Source: Mesorhizobium liriopis
GTDB taxonomy: Bacteria; Pseudomonadota; Alphaproteobacteria; Rhizobiales; Rhizobiaceae
Length of the DNA stretch: 64,000 bases
Assembly (NCBI RefSeq): GCF_024053505.1
Contig: NZ_JAMXQS010000003.1
Span: 124,001 to 188,000 of the forward strand
Direction: 5' to 3'
Part shown: piece by piece, positions 35,575 to 45,504 of the stretch
How the letters are laid out: the number at the start of each line of letters is the position of its first letter
How positions within the stretch are numbered: position 1 is the stretch's first letter
Translations under genes and position numbers: made by a program
The notes under the pieces: generated by a model
Seen by the model: the letters and a program-made list of their open reading frames with translations, nothing else
Databases searched by the model: none
Told to the model about the DNA's origin: nothing

Positions 35575-36906
35575 GTGACCCAGTCCGCCGCCGAGCGCGA
35601 GATCGACCGCCTTCTCACGCTCCATCCAAAGGGCTTCGACCTGTCGCTGGAGCGCATCCGGCGGCTCTTGAGCCGTTTGGGCGATCCGCAAAAGCGCCTG
35701 CCGCCGGTGATCCATATCGCGGGCACCAACGGCAAGGGCTCGGCGGCCGCCTTTTCGCGCGCGATCCTTGAAGCGGCGGGCCTCAGCGTCCACGTCCACA
35801 CCTCGCCGCATCTCGTCAACTGGCACGAGCGCTATCGCATCGGACAGAAGGGCGGCGGCAAGCTGGTGGCCGACGATGTGCTGGCCGATGCCGTGGGGCG
35901 CGTGGCAGAAGCCAATGCGGGCGAAAGCATCACAGTCTTCGAGATCCTGACCGCCGTCACCTTCGTGCTCTTTTCTGAGCATCCGGCCGATGTCTGTGTG
36001 ATTGAAGTGGGCTTAGGGGGCAGGTTCGACGCCACCAATGTGATCGAGCGCCCTGCCGTCTCTTTGATCATGCCTGTTTCCATGGATCACGAAGCCTATC
36101 TCGGCGACCGCGTGGAACTGATCGCCGCCGAAAAAGCCGGCATCATCAAGCCGGGCGTGCCGGTGGTGATCGGCCAACAGGAAAGCACCACCGCACTCGA
36201 CGTGATCCTCGACGTCGCCGAGCGGCTCGATGCGCCCGCCATGGTCTATGCGCAGGACTATTTCGGTTTCGGCGAAAACGGCCGCATGGTCTATCAGGAC
36301 GATTCAGGCCTGATGGATCTCCCTCCGCCCCGCCTTGTCGGTCGCCACCAGTTCGCCAATGCGGCCGCTGCCATCGCCGCCGTGCGCACGGCGGGCTTCA
36401 CGGTGAGCGAAAGTGCGGTGGCGGATGCCATGGGCCGCGTCGAATGGCCGGGACGGATGCAGCGGCTGGTTTCCGGTGCGCTGGTCGATCTGGCCCCCGG
36501 AGGTTCGGAAGTCTGGCTCGATGGTGGGCACAATCCCGGTGCCGGTGCCGTCATCGCGGAATATCTGGCCGAGCAGGAAGAACGCTTCCCGCGTCCCGTC
36601 TTCATGATCGCCGGCATGATCTCGACCAAGGACCAGTTCGGCTACTTCCAGGCCTTTGAAGGCCTCGTTCGGCATGTCTTCACCGTGCCTGTGGGCATGA
36701 GCGATGCAGGCGTGCCGGCAAACGAATTGGCCCTGCGCGCGGAAGCTGCGGGACTGTCGGCGGAACCCATGGCTTCGGTGTCCAACGCGCTCTCGCTCCT
36801 GCGCGAGACCTGGGACCCGACCGAGCCCGCACCGCGCATTCTCATCGGCGGCTCTCTCTATCTTGCCGGAGAAGTGCTGCGCGAAAACGGTACACCGCCC
36901 GTTTAG
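35575..36906 (+). CDS. folC: Bifunctional dihydrofolate / folylpolyglutamate synthase
   Basis: FolC adds glutamate to dihydropteroate and to folates. The 443-aa protein has the ATP loop AGTNGKGS (49-56), the VHTSPHLVNWHERY block, EVGLGGRFDATNV and DGGHNPGAG in the C-terminal domain. It starts at GTG 35575, 8 nt after the accD stop, giving the usual rhizobial accD-folC pair. A weak A/T-rich terminator candidate follows. Confidence 0.95.
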   Translation: MTQSAAEREIDRLLTLHPKGFDLSLERIRRLLSRLGDPQKRLPPVIHIAGTNGKGSAAAFSRAILEAAGLSVHVHTSPHLVNWHERYRIGQKGGGKLVADDVLADAVGRVAEANAGESITVFEILTAVTFVLFSEHPADVCVIEVGLGGRFDATNVIERPAVSLIMPVSMDHEAYLGDRVELIAAEKAGIIKPGVPVVIGQQESTTALDVILDVAERLDAPAMVYAQDYFGFGENGRMVYQDDSGLMDLPPPRLVGRHQFANAAAAIAAVRTAGFTVSESAVADAMGRVEWPGRMQRLVSGALVDLAPGGSEVWLDGGHNPGAGAVIAEYLAEQEERFPRPVFMIAGMISTKDQFGYFQAFEGLVRHVFTVPVGMSDAGVPANELALRAEAAGLSAEPMASVSNALSLLRETWDPTEPAPRILIGGSLYLAGEVLRENGTPPV

Positions 36907-36949
36907 GCACCATCGGCAACCTTTGCTTCGCTCGAACGTAGCTCTAAGT

Positions 36950-36982
36950 AACAGTTTGGTGAAAGCAGCCTGAACTGTTTTT
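36950..36982 (+). terminator. Weak terminator candidate after folC
   Basis: AACAGTT (36950-36956) pairs with AACTGTT (36973-36979) and is followed by TTT. The stem is only 7 bp and AT-rich, so it might instead be an operator for the Crp/Fnr-type gene just downstream. Confidence 0.35.
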
Positions 36983-37015
36983 CGCCACCACCCTCGGAAA
37001 GGAGCAGTCGAGCCG

Positions 37016-37759
37016 ATGATCCGCGAATCAATCCTTGCGCCATTCCTGCTCTCACTGCGGGCGCGGGATTCGGTGTCGCCTGAGGATGCCGCGCGGCTCG
37101 AAGCGCTACCGTGGCGCTTGCGTGATGCGAAGGCCGATGAGGAGTTCATTCTCGAAGGCTCACAAACCCACGACAGCTGTCTGGTCGTTTCCGGCTACGC
37201 GACCCGGATACGTCATCTGAGCGACGGACGGCGCCAGTTGACCGCCGTCCATATCGCCGGCGATTTCGTGGACCTGCACAGCCTTCATCTCAACCGTATG
37301 GACCATGCGGTCACAGCACTTTCGTCGTGCCGTCTTGCCTTCGTGTCCCATTCGGCCCTGCTGGACATGTTCGAGGCCGCGCCTCACATGGCACTTCTCT
37401 TGTGGAAGACGACAGTGATCGATGCAGCCATCCAGCGTGCCTGGATCGTATGCCTGGGCCGCCTCAGCGCCCCGAAGCATCTGGCTCACCTTCTGTGCGA
37501 GCTTTGCATCAGGTTGAGCGTCATCGAGCAGACGCGGAACGGCACGTTCGATTTCCCTGTCACGCAACAGGAACTCGCCGACATGCTCGGCCTTTCCATC
37601 GTCCATACCAACCGCTCGCTTCAGGAACTGCGTGCGACCGAACTCGTGGTTTGGAACCGCAACCGGGTCACCATCCCCGACTTCGCGAAGCTTGCCGATT
37701 ATGCCGAGTTCGACCCGACTTACCTCAACCTGAAGAACATCCCGGCCGGCCCCAACTGA
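37016..37759 (+). CDS. Crp/Fnr-family transcriptional regulator
   Basis: A 247-aa regulator with an N-terminal cyclic-nucleotide-binding-like beta roll (about 25-150) and a C-terminal winged helix-turn-helix (VTQQELADMLGLSIVHTNRS, about 181-200). The FNR iron-sulfur cysteine pattern is absent and the Crp cAMP-binding signature is not intact, so the ligand, if any, is unknown. This is a frequent, expanded family in Rhizobiales. ATG 37016 has AAAGGAG at a rather long distance of about 12 nt. It is convergent with maeB. Confidence 0.9.
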   Translation: MIRESILAPFLLSLRARDSVSPEDAARLEALPWRLRDAKADEEFILEGSQTHDSCLVVSGYATRIRHLSDGRRQLTAVHIAGDFVDLHSLHLNRMDHAVTALSSCRLAFVSHSALLDMFEAAPHMALLLWKTTVIDAAIQRAWIVCLGRLSAPKHLAHLLCELCIRLSVIEQTRNGTFDFPVTQQELADMLGLSIVHTNRSLQELRATELVVWNRNRVTIPDFAKLADYAEFDPTYLNLKNIPAGPN

Positions 37760-37785
37760 GCGACCGGCCGCCCGCTCTTCAGCGG

Positions 37786-40071
37786 TCAGGTGCCGGCGGC
37801 GTAGGCCGCGATCGCTGCCATGTTCACGATGTCCGAATCCTTGGCGTTCAGCCCCACGATCTGAACCGGCTTGTTGAGCCCGACGAGCAGCGGGCCGATC
37901 ACCGTCGAGCCGCCGAGTTCCTGCAGCATCTTGGTGGAGATCGAGGCCGAGTGGAAGGCGGGCATGACGAGCACATTGGCGGCGCCCGACAGGCGGCAGA
38001 ACGGATATTGCTGCTGCATCAGCCGCGCGTTCAAGGCGACGTCGGCCGCCATCTCGCCATCATATTCGAAATCGACGCGGCGCTTGTCGAGGATTTTCAC
38101 CGCCTCCTGCACGCGCTCCGAGCGCTCGCCCGACGGATGGCCGAAGGTGGAATAGGCGAGCATCGCCACACGCGGGTCGTAACCCATGCGCCGCGCGAAG
38201 GCCGCCGCCTCTTCCGCGATATCGGCCAGTTCCTCGGCGTTCGGCATGTCATGGACAGCCGTGTCCGCCACGATCACAGTGCGCCCGCGTGCGATCGCGA
38301 TGGACGCGCCGATCACGCGATGGCCGGGACGCGCGTCGATCACATGACGGATCGATTCGAGCACGGTGGAATAGTTGCGCGTCACGCCCGTCACCACCGC
38401 ATCCGCGTCGCCCAACGCCACCATGGTCGCTGCGAAATAGTTGCGGTCCTGGTTGACCAGCCGCTGACAGTCGCGAAGCAGGAAGCCTTTGCGCTGCAAA
38501 CGCTCATAGAGATAGTCGGCATAGATCGCGTTGCGGCGCGACAGGCGAGCGTTGATCACTTCGATATTGGCGCGGTTGAGATCGATGCCGGCATGCGCCG
38601 CGTTTTCGCGGATCACGTCGTCGCGCCCCACAAGGATTGCCGTGCCGAGCTTCTGGTTGGCATAGGACACGGCCGCGCGCATCACCTGCTCTTCCTCGCC
38701 TTCCGCGAAGACCACGCGCTTCGGGCTTTTGCGCACCCGGTCATAGATGCGCGACAGCGTGGACGCGACAGGATCGCGGCGGGCGGAAAGCTCGCGGGCA
38801 TAGGCGTCGAGATTGGCGATATCCCGGCGTGCGACGCCCGTTTCCATCGCAGCCTTTGCGACAGCCAACGGGATGGCCGAAATCAAACGCGGGTCGAAGG
38901 GCACGGGAATGATGTAGTTCGGCCCGTATTTCGGCCTTGCGCCGCCATAGGCTGCGGCGACATCATCCGGCACGTCCTCACGCGCGAGCGCGGCCAGCGC
39001 TTCGGCTGCGGCCACCTTCATCGCATCGTTGATCGTGGTCGCCCGCACGTCGAGCGCGCCGCGGAAGATATAGGGGAAGCCTAGGACGTTGTTGACCTGG
39101 TTCGGATAGTCCGAGCGGCCGGTGGCGACGATGGCGTCGGTGCGGATTTCGGCCACTTCCTCGGGCGTGATTTCCGGGTCCGGGTTGGCCATCGCGAAGA
39201 TGATGGGGTTCTTGGCCATGGACTGCACCATGGCGGTGGTCAGCGCGCCCTTGGCGGACAGGCCGAAGAAGACGTCAGCACCATCGAGCGCTTCGGCCAG
39301 CGTGCGGCGGTCGGTCTTCACCGCATGCGCCGACTTCCACTGGTTCATCCCCTCCTCGCGGCCTTGATAGACCACGCCCTTGGTGTCGCAGAGGATGACG
39401 TTCTCGGGCGAAAAGCCGAGCGATTTCACGAGTTCGATACAGGCGATACCGGCAGCGCCCGCGCCGTTGCAGACGAGACGCGCGGTCTTCATGTCGCGGC
39501 CCGTGAGGTGCAGCGCGTTGATGAGGCCGGCGGTGGCGATGATCGCGGTGCCATGCTGGTCGTCATGGAAGACGGGAATGTCCATCAGCTCGCGCAACCG
39601 GTCTTCGATGATGAAGCAGTCGGGCGCCTTGATGTCTTCGAGATTGATGCCGCCAAACGAGGGGCCGAGATAGCGCACGCAATTGACGAAGGCGTCGATG
39701 TCGGCGGTGTCGACTTCGAGGTCGATCGAATCCACATCGGCGAAGCGCTTGAACAGAACCGCCTTGCCTTCCATCACCGGCTTCGAGGCGAGCGCGCCGA
39801 GATTGCCTAGTCCAAGGATCGCCGTGCCGTTGGAGATCACGGCCACCATATTGCCGCGCGAGGTGTAGTCGAAGGCGGTCGCCGGGTCCTCGGCAATCGC
39901 CCGCACGGGCACGGCGACGCCCGGCGAATAGGCGAGGCTCAGGTCGCGCTGGGTCGCCATCGGCTTGGTCGGCGTGATCTCGAGCTTGCCGGGACGCCCG
40001 CTGGCATGGAAATCAAGCGCCTCCTGCGCGCTTACCTGCGGCCCGCTTTCCCTGCCCTGCTTTGCGTTCAT
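37786..40071 (-). CDS. maeB: NADP-dependent malic enzyme (MaeB type with phosphotransacetylase-like domain)
   Basis: MaeB decarboxylates malate to pyruvate with NADP. The 761-aa protein has an N-terminal malic domain (SLAYSPGVAVPV near 46, then DDQHGTAIIATAGL), a Rossmann domain (VCNGAGAAGIACIEL), and a C-terminal phosphotransacetylase-like domain (about 440-760) that regulates rather than catalyses. I chose ATG 40071 (MNAKQGRESGP), with GGTGGA upstream, over a GTG at 40128 without a ribosome site. It is divergent from mutS across about 119 nt. Confidence 0.94.
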   Translation of the reverse strand: MNAKQGRESGPQVSAQEALDFHASGRPGKLEITPTKPMATQRDLSLAYSPGVAVPVRAIAEDPATAFDYTSRGNMVAVISNGTAILGLGNLGALASKPVMEGKAVLFKRFADVDSIDLEVDTADIDAFVNCVRYLGPSFGGINLEDIKAPDCFIIEDRLRELMDIPVFHDDQHGTAIIATAGLINALHLTGRDMKTARLVCNGAGAAGIACIELVKSLGFSPENVILCDTKGVVYQGREEGMNQWKSAHAVKTDRRTLAEALDGADVFFGLSAKGALTTAMVQSMAKNPIIFAMANPDPEITPEEVAEIRTDAIVATGRSDYPNQVNNVLGFPYIFRGALDVRATTINDAMKVAAAEALAALAREDVPDDVAAAYGGARPKYGPNYIIPVPFDPRLISAIPLAVAKAAMETGVARRDIANLDAYARELSARRDPVASTLSRIYDRVRKSPKRVVFAEGEEEQVMRAAVSYANQKLGTAILVGRDDVIRENAAHAGIDLNRANIEVINARLSRRNAIYADYLYERLQRKGFLLRDCQRLVNQDRNYFAATMVALGDADAVVTGVTRNYSTVLESIRHVIDARPGHRVIGASIAIARGRTVIVADTAVHDMPNAEELADIAEEAAAFARRMGYDPRVAMLAYSTFGHPSGERSERVQEAVKILDKRRVDFEYDGEMAADVALNARLMQQQYPFCRLSGAANVLVMPAFHSASISTKMLQELGGSTVIGPLLVGLNKPVQIVGLNAKDSDIVNMAAIAAYAAGT

Positions 40072-40190
40072 ATTCGCTATCCACCCTTTTCCCTCGTCGC
40101 TTCTTTGCGAAGCGTTGAGGTTTGGCACTACACTTGGGGGTCACCGACCGCCAAGCCTCCTTGTAGTTCCGAGTTGTCCAAGCCTTGAAT

Positions 40191-42905
40191 ATGCGGCCCG
40201 AAATTCCCAGCGACAGCGAAGCGCTGCCCATTATCGCCAGCACCGCTGCTCCGGTGAGTGCCACTCCTATGATGGAACAGTTCCTGTCCATCAAGGCGCA
40301 GCACCAAGATTGCCTGCTCTTCTATCGCATGGGGGACTTCTACGAGCTGTTCTTCGCCGATGCCGAAGTTGCGGCCCAGGCACTCAACATCGCGCTGACC
40401 AAGCGCGGCAAGCATCTGGGCGAAGACATCCCGATGTGCGGCGTGCCGATCCATGCGGCCGACGACTATCTCGCACGCCTCATCGCTCTCGGCCATCGCG
40501 TGGCCGTCTGCGAACAGACGGAAGATCCGGCGGAAGCCAAGAAGCGCGGCTCGAAATCGGTCGTGCGCCGCGAGGTGATCCGCCTCGTCACGCCCGGCAC
40601 GCTGACCGAAGACAAGCTGCTCCATCCCGGTGAGCCCAATTTCCTCCTTTCCGTCGGCCGCGTGAAGGGCGAGGCGACACTCGGCCTCGCCTGGATCGAC
40701 ATCTCCACCGGTTCCTTCCGCGTCGGCGCATCCGAGCCCGACCGGCTGCTCGCCGATATCATGCGGGTCAGCCCGCGCGAGGTGATCGTGGCCGAGGCCG
40801 TCTTCTCCGACAACGCTTTGCGCCCCACCTTCGACGTGCTCGGCCGCGCCGTCCGCCCCTTGCCGCCGAGCCTGTTCGATTCAGCCACCGCGCCCGAGCG
40901 CATCGCGCGTTTCTTCAAGGTCGCGACCACGGACGGTTTCGGCCAGTTCTCTCGCGCTGAATTATCTGCCATCGGTGGTGCCGTCGCTTATGTCGAGAAG
41001 ACGCAGGTCAATGAGCGCCCGGCGCTTGAGCGCCCGAACCGGGACGAGGCGGGCGAGTCGCTTTTCATCGACGCCGCCACGCGCGGCAATCTTGAGCTCC
41101 TGCGCACCACGAGCGGCTCGCGCGAAGGCTCACTGTTCCACGCGGTCGATCGCACCGTGACTGGGGCGGGCTCGCGCCTTCTCTGCGAGCGGCTGACGGC
41201 ACCGCTGACCGACCCCAGGCGCATCGCCGAACGGCTGGATTCGGTCAGTTTCTTTTTCGAGAAGCAGGGGCTCGGCGAAGACCTGCGCCGTACGCTAAAA
41301 GGCGTGCCCGACACGGCTCGCGCTTTGTCGCGCCTGTCGCTCAATCGCGGCACGCCGCGCGATCTCGGCTCCTTGCGCGCCGGACTGGCAACCGCTGCTT
41401 CGGTGCTCGAAAAGCTTCGTGGCGAAGACCTGCCGCAGGAGTTGGCCGAAGCGCGCGACGCACTGGCCCAGGCACCGGACGCGTTCCATGCTCATCTCGC
41501 CACCGCGCTCGACGACGAACTTCCGCTTCTGAAGAACAGCGGCGGCTTCGTGCGCGAGGGCTTCCATGCCGAACTCGACGAGGCGCGTGCGTTACGCGAC
41601 CAGTCGCGGCGGGTGATCAACGAGCTCGAACGCCGGCTGGTCGAGGAAACCGGCGTCAAATCGCTCAAGATCCGGCACAACAATGTGCTCGGCTTCTATG
41701 TCGAGGTCACCGCCAACAATGCGGGTGCGCTGAACGGTTCGGAAGAGGCGCGGCGGCGCTTCATTCATCGCCAGACCATGGCCAACGCCATGCGCTTCAC
41801 CACAACCGAACTCGCGGAACTCGAAGAAAAGATCGGCGAAGCGGGCAACCGCGCGCTGCGCTTCGAGCTCGAGATCTTCGACGCGCTGGTGCGCCAGGCC
41901 GTCCAACTGGCGCAGCCCTTGTTGGCCGCGGCCAAGGCACTGGCTGTGATCGACGTCTCAGCCAGCCTCGCCAATCTCGCGCTCACCGAGGACTGGAACC
42001 GGCCGCAGGTGGATGACAGCCTCTCCTTCCGCATCGAGGGCGGGCGGCACCCGGTCGTGGAAAGCGCCTTGCGCCGCGCGGGTTCCGGTCACGCTTTCGT
42101 CGCCAATGACTGCGACCTGTCTCCGCCCGACCGGACAAAGCACGGTGCCATCTGGCTGCTGACCGGTCCGAACATGGGCGGCAAGTCGACCTTTCTGCGC
42201 CAGAATGCCTTGATCGCGATCCTGGCTCAAGCCGGCTCCTTCGTGCCCGCGCGCGCCGCTCATATCGGTGCGGTGGACCGCCTCTTCTCGCGCGTCGGCG
42301 CGTCCGATGATCTCGCGCGTGGACGCTCGACCTTCATGGTCGAGATGGTGGAAACCGCCGCGATCCTCAACCAGGCCGGCCCTCGCGCGCTCGTCATCCT
42401 CGACGAGATCGGTCGCGGCACTGCAACCTTCGACGGGCTTTCCATCGCCTGGGGCACGGTCGAGCACCTGCATGAGGAAAACCGCTGCCGCGCGATCTTT
42501 GCGACCCACTTCCACGAACTGACCGTGCTCGCCGGCAAGCTCGGACGGCTCTCCAACGCCACCGTGCGCGTCAAGGAATGGGAAGGCGAGGTGGTATTCC
42601 TCCACGAGGTCGCCAAGGGTGCCGCCGACCGCTCCTATGGCGTGCAGGTGGCACGCCTCGCCGGCCTGCCGCCGAGCGTGGTGGAACGCGCCAAGGTGGT
42701 TCTGGCGAAACTGGAAGCCGGCGAGGCCTCGGGCGCTGCCGGTCGGCTGGCGGACGACCTGCCGCTGTTCCGGGCAGCCGTCAGGGCCGCGGAGCCCAAG
42801 CCCAAGGACAAGTTGCGCGATGCCTTGGCAGGCGTGGACTGCGATGCCCTGAGCCCGCGCGAAGCGCTCGATCTGGTTTATCGATTGAAAGGGCTGGCGG
42901 GGTAG
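40191..42905 (+). CDS. mutS: DNA mismatch repair protein MutS
   Basis: MutS finds mismatches and recruits MutL. The 904-aa protein has the mismatch-binding block [26 protein letters not shown] (about 24-49, split in reading) with its Phe-x-Glu-like FYE. It also has the connector and lever domains, Walker A GPNMGGKS (about 659-666), the [12 protein letters not shown] signature and a C-terminal helix-turn-helix. ATG 40191 is preceded in frame by TTG 40185; neither has a strong ribosome site. It is divergent from maeB. Confidence 0.97.
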   Translation: MRPEIPSDSEALPIIASTAAPVSATPMMEQFLSIKAQHQDCLLFYRMGDFYELFFADAEVAAQALNIALTKRGKHLGEDIPMCGVPIHAADDYLARLIALGHRVAVCEQTEDPAEAKKRGSKSVVRREVIRLVTPGTLTEDKLLHPGEPNFLLSVGRVKGEATLGLAWIDISTGSFRVGASEPDRLLADIMRVSPREVIVAEAVFSDNALRPTFDVLGRAVRPLPPSLFDSATAPERIARFFKVATTDGFGQFSRAELSAIGGAVAYVEKTQVNERPALERPNRDEAGESLFIDAATRGNLELLRTTSGSREGSLFHAVDRTVTGAGSRLLCERLTAPLTDPRRIAERLDSVSFFFEKQGLGEDLRRTLKGVPDTARALSRLSLNRGTPRDLGSLRAGLATAASVLEKLRGEDLPQELAEARDALAQAPDAFHAHLATALDDELPLLKNSGGFVREGFHAELDEARALRDQSRRVINELERRLVEETGVKSLKIRHNNVLGFYVEVTANNAGALNGSEEARRRFIHRQTMANAMRFTTTELAELEEKIGEAGNRALRFELEIFDALVRQAVQLAQPLLAAAKALAVIDVSASLANLALTEDWNRPQVDDSLSFRIEGGRHPVVESALRRAGSGHAFVANDCDLSPPDRTKHGAIWLLTGPNMGGKSTFLRQNALIAILAQAGSFVPARAAHIGAVDRLFSRVGASDDLARGRSTFMVEMVETAAILNQAGPRALVILDEIGRGTATFDGLSIAWGTVEHLHEENRCRAIFATHFHELTVLAGKLGRLSNATVRVKEWEGEVVFLHEVAKGAADRSYGVQVARLAGLPPSVVERAKVVLAKLEAGEASGAAGRLADDLPLFRAAVRAAEPKPKDKLRDALAGVDCDALSPREALDLVYRLKGLAG

Positions 42906-42967
42906 GCCCTCCCTCCAACTCGGCGGTTGAAAGGCTGAAGGGTGGATAGCAGTCTGCGGATTGAGAC

Positions 42968-43111
42968 GTCACCCCGCCCCATACCCCTTCCCACAGGCAG
43001 GAGGGGAGACGTCATCGTCCTGCTCAATTTTAAAGCTCAGGCATGAAGGTCAAAGTGCGGCGCTGACGTCCTCCCCCCTCCTTGTGAGGTGGAGTAAGGG
43101 GTGGGGGTAAC
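42968..43111. repeat. Long imperfect inverted repeat between mutS and ptsN
   Basis: Two C- or G-rich arms of about 46-48 nt (42968-43013 and 43064-43111) are imperfect inverted copies. The left arm runs GTCACCCCGCCCC to GGGAGACGTCA and the right TGACGTCCTCCC to GGGGTGGGGGTAAC. They are separated by about 50 nt. The CTCCCCCTCCTTGTGAGG-type core resembles dispersed intergenic repeats I recall from rhizobial genomes. It fills a convergent mutS/ptsN gap and may also terminate both transcripts. Confidence 0.6.
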
Positions 43112-43163
43112 CTCTCCGCTAGCGTGACCCTCGGCAATCAGTTTGGTAGGTCCCTACCCGACC

Positions 43164-43628
43164 TCAGGCCGCATGAGGCGTCGCCGATTGCGCCAGGAGC
43201 GCGTGGATGGCGGCGGCATCCGTCGCGCCGCGAATCTTCGCCACCGTATCCCCGTCGCGCAGCACGCGTGCGATGCGCGATAGCGCCTTCAGATGATCGG
43301 CCCCCGCCCCTTCAGGTGCCAACAGCAGGAACACCAGATCCACCGGCTGGTCATCGAGCGCGTCGAAATCCACCGGGTTTTCCAGCCGCGCGAAGACCCC
43401 CGTGATGCGCTTCACGCCGGCCATCTTGCCGTGAGGAATGGCGATGCCGTTGCCGACGCCGGTGGAGCCCAGGCGCTCGCGCTGCAGAATGGTTTCGAAG
43501 ATTTCGCGCTCGGGCAGGCCGGTTTCGGTAGCCGCGCGCTCTGCCAGAAGCTGCAGAAGCTGCTTCTTGGTCTGCGCCTTCAGTGCCGGCAGGATGGCCG
43601 GAACCTCGATCAGATCAGTGAGATCCAT
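43164..43628 (-). CDS. ptsN: Nitrogen-regulatory PTS component EIIA-Ntr
   Basis: PtsN is the last phosphoacceptor of the regulatory PTS (PtsP-NPr-PtsN) and links nitrogen, potassium and carbon control. The 154-aa EIIA domain carries the phosphorylatable H66 in GIAIPHGK (61-68) and VFLLLAPEGAGADHLKALS in its core. It lies about 200 nt downstream of hpf, with a hairpin between. The rpoN-hpf-ptsN order is preserved except for the inverted HPP gene. Confidence 0.96.
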   Translation of the reverse strand: MDLTDLIEVPAILPALKAQTKKQLLQLLAERAATETGLPEREIFETILQRERLGSTGVGNGIAIPHGKMAGVKRITGVFARLENPVDFDALDDQPVDLVFLLLAPEGAGADHLKALSRIARVLRDGDTVAKIRGATDAAAIHALLAQSATPHAA

Positions 43629-43785
43629 GACAAAGAGCCTTTAACGGATCACCCGCGCCCAAGCGCATGAAAGGGGGCGCAACGACTGATGCTTGTCTCA
43701 GCCGAAGCTGTTCCGAAAGTGGAACACAGGATTTCTCTGCCGAGGAGGAACGTCAAGGTTGAAGTCCGAAGTTGAGGGAGAGGTA

Positions 43786-43820
43786 AGCGCGCCGGCTCGG
43801 GAAGTCCTGTCCGGCGCGCT
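43786..43820 (-). terminator. Hairpin between hpf and ptsN
   Basis: A perfect 10-bp stem, AGCGCGCCGG (43786-43795) with CCGGCGCGCT (43811-43820), has a 15-nt loop. It lies 7 nt past the hpf stop on the minus strand. Only TTACC follows, so termination may be partial or the stem may protect the hpf mRNA end. Confidence 0.45.
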
Positions 43821-43826
43821 CAGGCC

Positions 43827-44474
43827 TCAATTCTTGCCTGAACCGTTGGCAGAAGTGCCATTGGCCGGGGTGGTTTCGATCTGGCTGGGGTCGATCCAGC
43901 CGATATTCCCGTCGGGACGACGATAAACGATGCTCACCCCGCCGCTGCCGGGGTTCCTGAACACATAAACGGGACTGTCGGACGCATCAAGCTCTTCCAC
44001 GGCGGAAGCCACAGACATGGTGCGCAACGAAAGCGTCGACTCGGCCACAATGGCAGGGCCAGTATCGCTTGCCGGATCGACCTCCTCCTCATCGTCGTCG
44101 AGATCGGCGAGCGGCGCCATCACGCGATAGGAGATGTCGGTCGCATCATTGCCGTTGGCACCCGTCGGATGCGCCTTCAAGCGACGCTTGTAGCGGCGCA
44201 AACGCTTCTCGAAGCGCTCGGCGGCAGCCTCGAAGGCCGGCATCGGATCGGACGCGCCGCCCGACGACTGCAGCGTCAGGCCGGTGTCGAGGTGAAGCAT
44301 GCAATCGGCGGTGAAGCGGTCTCCGGTCCGCGAAACGGTGGATTTGGTGATGGTCACATGACCGCTCGCCCCACCATCGTAATATTTATCGAAAGCACCC
44401 GCCAAACGGGATTCGATATGGGCACGGAAGGCGTCGCCGACATCCATGTGTTTTCCGGAAATGCGCAGTTTCAT
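43827..44474 (-). CDS. hpf: Ribosome hibernation promoting factor, long form
   Basis: Long HPF binds the 30S subunit in stationary phase and joins ribosomes into 100S dimers. The 215-aa protein has the N-terminal RaiA/YfiA fold (MKLRISGKHMDVGDAFRAHI), an acidic linker with DLDDDEEEVD (about 126-135) and the C-terminal dimerisation domain (SPVYVFRNPGSGGVSIVYRR, about 168-187). It is normally directly downstream of rpoN; here a gene on the other strand intervenes, and a promoter candidate lies about 190 nt upstream. Confidence 0.93.
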   Translation of the reverse strand: MKLRISGKHMDVGDAFRAHIESRLAGAFDKYYDGGASGHVTITKSTVSRTGDRFTADCMLHLDTGLTLQSSGGASDPMPAFEAAAERFEKRLRRYKRRLKAHPTGANGNDATDISYRVMAPLADLDDDEEEVDPASDTGPAIVAESTLSLRTMSVASAVEELDASDSPVYVFRNPGSGGVSIVYRRPDGNIGWIDPSQIETTPANGTSANGSGKN

Positions 44475-44793
44475 CGCGGTTGGAACCTCATCGGTTGGGT
44501 TGCCACAAAGGGAAGCGAACGCCGGCCACGCGATAAACAGTTTAACCGCTCAGCGTCGCCGAAAGCCGCCTCGCGAGACAAACGCTACCCCTGCTTTTCC
44601 TGTTCCGCCAGCCCTTATCTTGTGAGCGGCGGAGGGTTGACGGAGCGGCATTTCTCAGGGGCGCGGGGATAGGCAGTTCACCCATCCTTGTCAAGAAATG
44701 GACCGCTCGCGATCGGGGTTCGTGGCATAAGGCCTTTGCCTTGCAAGGCTTTGGTGGCTGTGCGACGGCACGAGCCAAGCGAGGCACGTTTTC
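44475..44793. other. 319-nt gene-free interval between hpf and the HPP gene
   Basis: It holds a good promoter candidate for hpf on the minus strand. Nearer the plus-strand gene is a perfect 12-bp palindrome, GCCTTGCAAGGC (44738-44749), about 45 nt before ATG 44794. I see no protein or RNA gene. Confidence 0.5.
44666..44694 (-). promoter_or_regulatory. Candidate promoter of hpf
   Basis: On the minus strand a perfect TTGACA (44694-44689) is followed after 17 nt by TATCCC (44671-44666). This would give hpf a leader of about 185 nt, independent of rpoN. Confidence 0.5.
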
Positions 44794-45504
44794 ATGATTC
44801 AGCGCCCGATCTTTGCGCCCATCCTGGCCGGCGCGACCCTGCCCGACCGGCTTTTCGCGTGTCTGGGCGCGGCAGTCGGCATCGCGGTGACGGCGCTCGC
44901 GGCCTGGGGTTTCTTCACGCTCGTTCCCGACCTCGCGCTTGCCTCCCTGCCCCTGGTCGTCGCGCCCATGGGCGCCTCCGCGGTTCTCGTCTTCGCGGTG
45001 CCCGCCAGTCCGCTTGCCCAGCCATGGCCGGTGATTGGCGGCAATGTGATCTCGGCCGTGGTGGGTGTGACCGTCGCGCATTGGGTGCCGAACATGCCGC
45101 TGGCAGCTGGCCTCGCGGTCGGTCTCGCGATCCTTGCGATGTCTCTTTCGCGCTCGCTGCACCCGCCGGGCGGGGCCGCGGCCCTCACCGCCGTGATCGG
45201 CGGACCGGCGGTGTTCGCCGCAGGCTATGAGTTTCCATTTCTGCCGATCGGGCTGAACGCGCTGGTGCTGGTCGCGGCGGGGCTCATCTATCACCGCTTC
45301 TCGGGGCACTCCTACCCGCACCGGCCTGTACCGGCGGCGGGCCACGTTATCCCCGCGTCCTCGCTCATCCCGCACCCCGAAGACATCGACAAGGCGTTGG
45401 AGGATCTCGGCGAAAGCTTCGACGTGTCGCGCGAGGATCTCGATCTCCTCTTCGCGCAGGTCGAGCGCCATGCGGCGGCCCGAAGGGGCTCGGTGAGAGC
45501 TTAG
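44794..45504 (+). CDS. HPP-family membrane protein
   Basis: A 236-aa protein with four or five helices and the name-giving SLHPPGGAAALTAVIGG (about 114-130), then a soluble C-terminal tail (about 170-236). HPP proteins of cyanobacteria and plastids have been linked to nitrite transport; bacterial members are mostly untested. GAGG lies about 9 nt before ATG 44794. It is inverted between rpoN and hpf, and its stop codon overlaps the rpoN stop (45501-45504). Nitrite transport would fit the nitrogen-control neighbours but is inference. Confidence 0.86.
   Translation: MIQRPIFAPILAGATLPDRLFACLGAAVGIAVTALAAWGFFTLVPDLALASLPLVVAPMGASAVLVFAVPASPLAQPWPVIGGNVISAVVGVTVAHWVPNMPLAAGLAVGLAILAMSLSRSLHPPGGAAALTAVIGGPAVFAAGYEFPFLPIGLNALVLVAAGLIYHRFSGHSYPHRPVPAAGHVIPASSLIPHPEDIDKALEDLGESFDVSREDLDLLFAQVERHAAARRGSVRA

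Noticed and set aside
40122-40138. Sigma-54-like TTGGCAC-N5-TTGG upstream of mutS
   Set aside because: The -12 GC is GG here, so an invariant base fails; the maeB/mutS context gives no enhancer-binding protein.
43693-43926. Short plus-strand frame between ptsN and hpf
   Set aside because: Overlaps the hpf 3' end and the intergenic hairpin; no ribosome site or homology seen.
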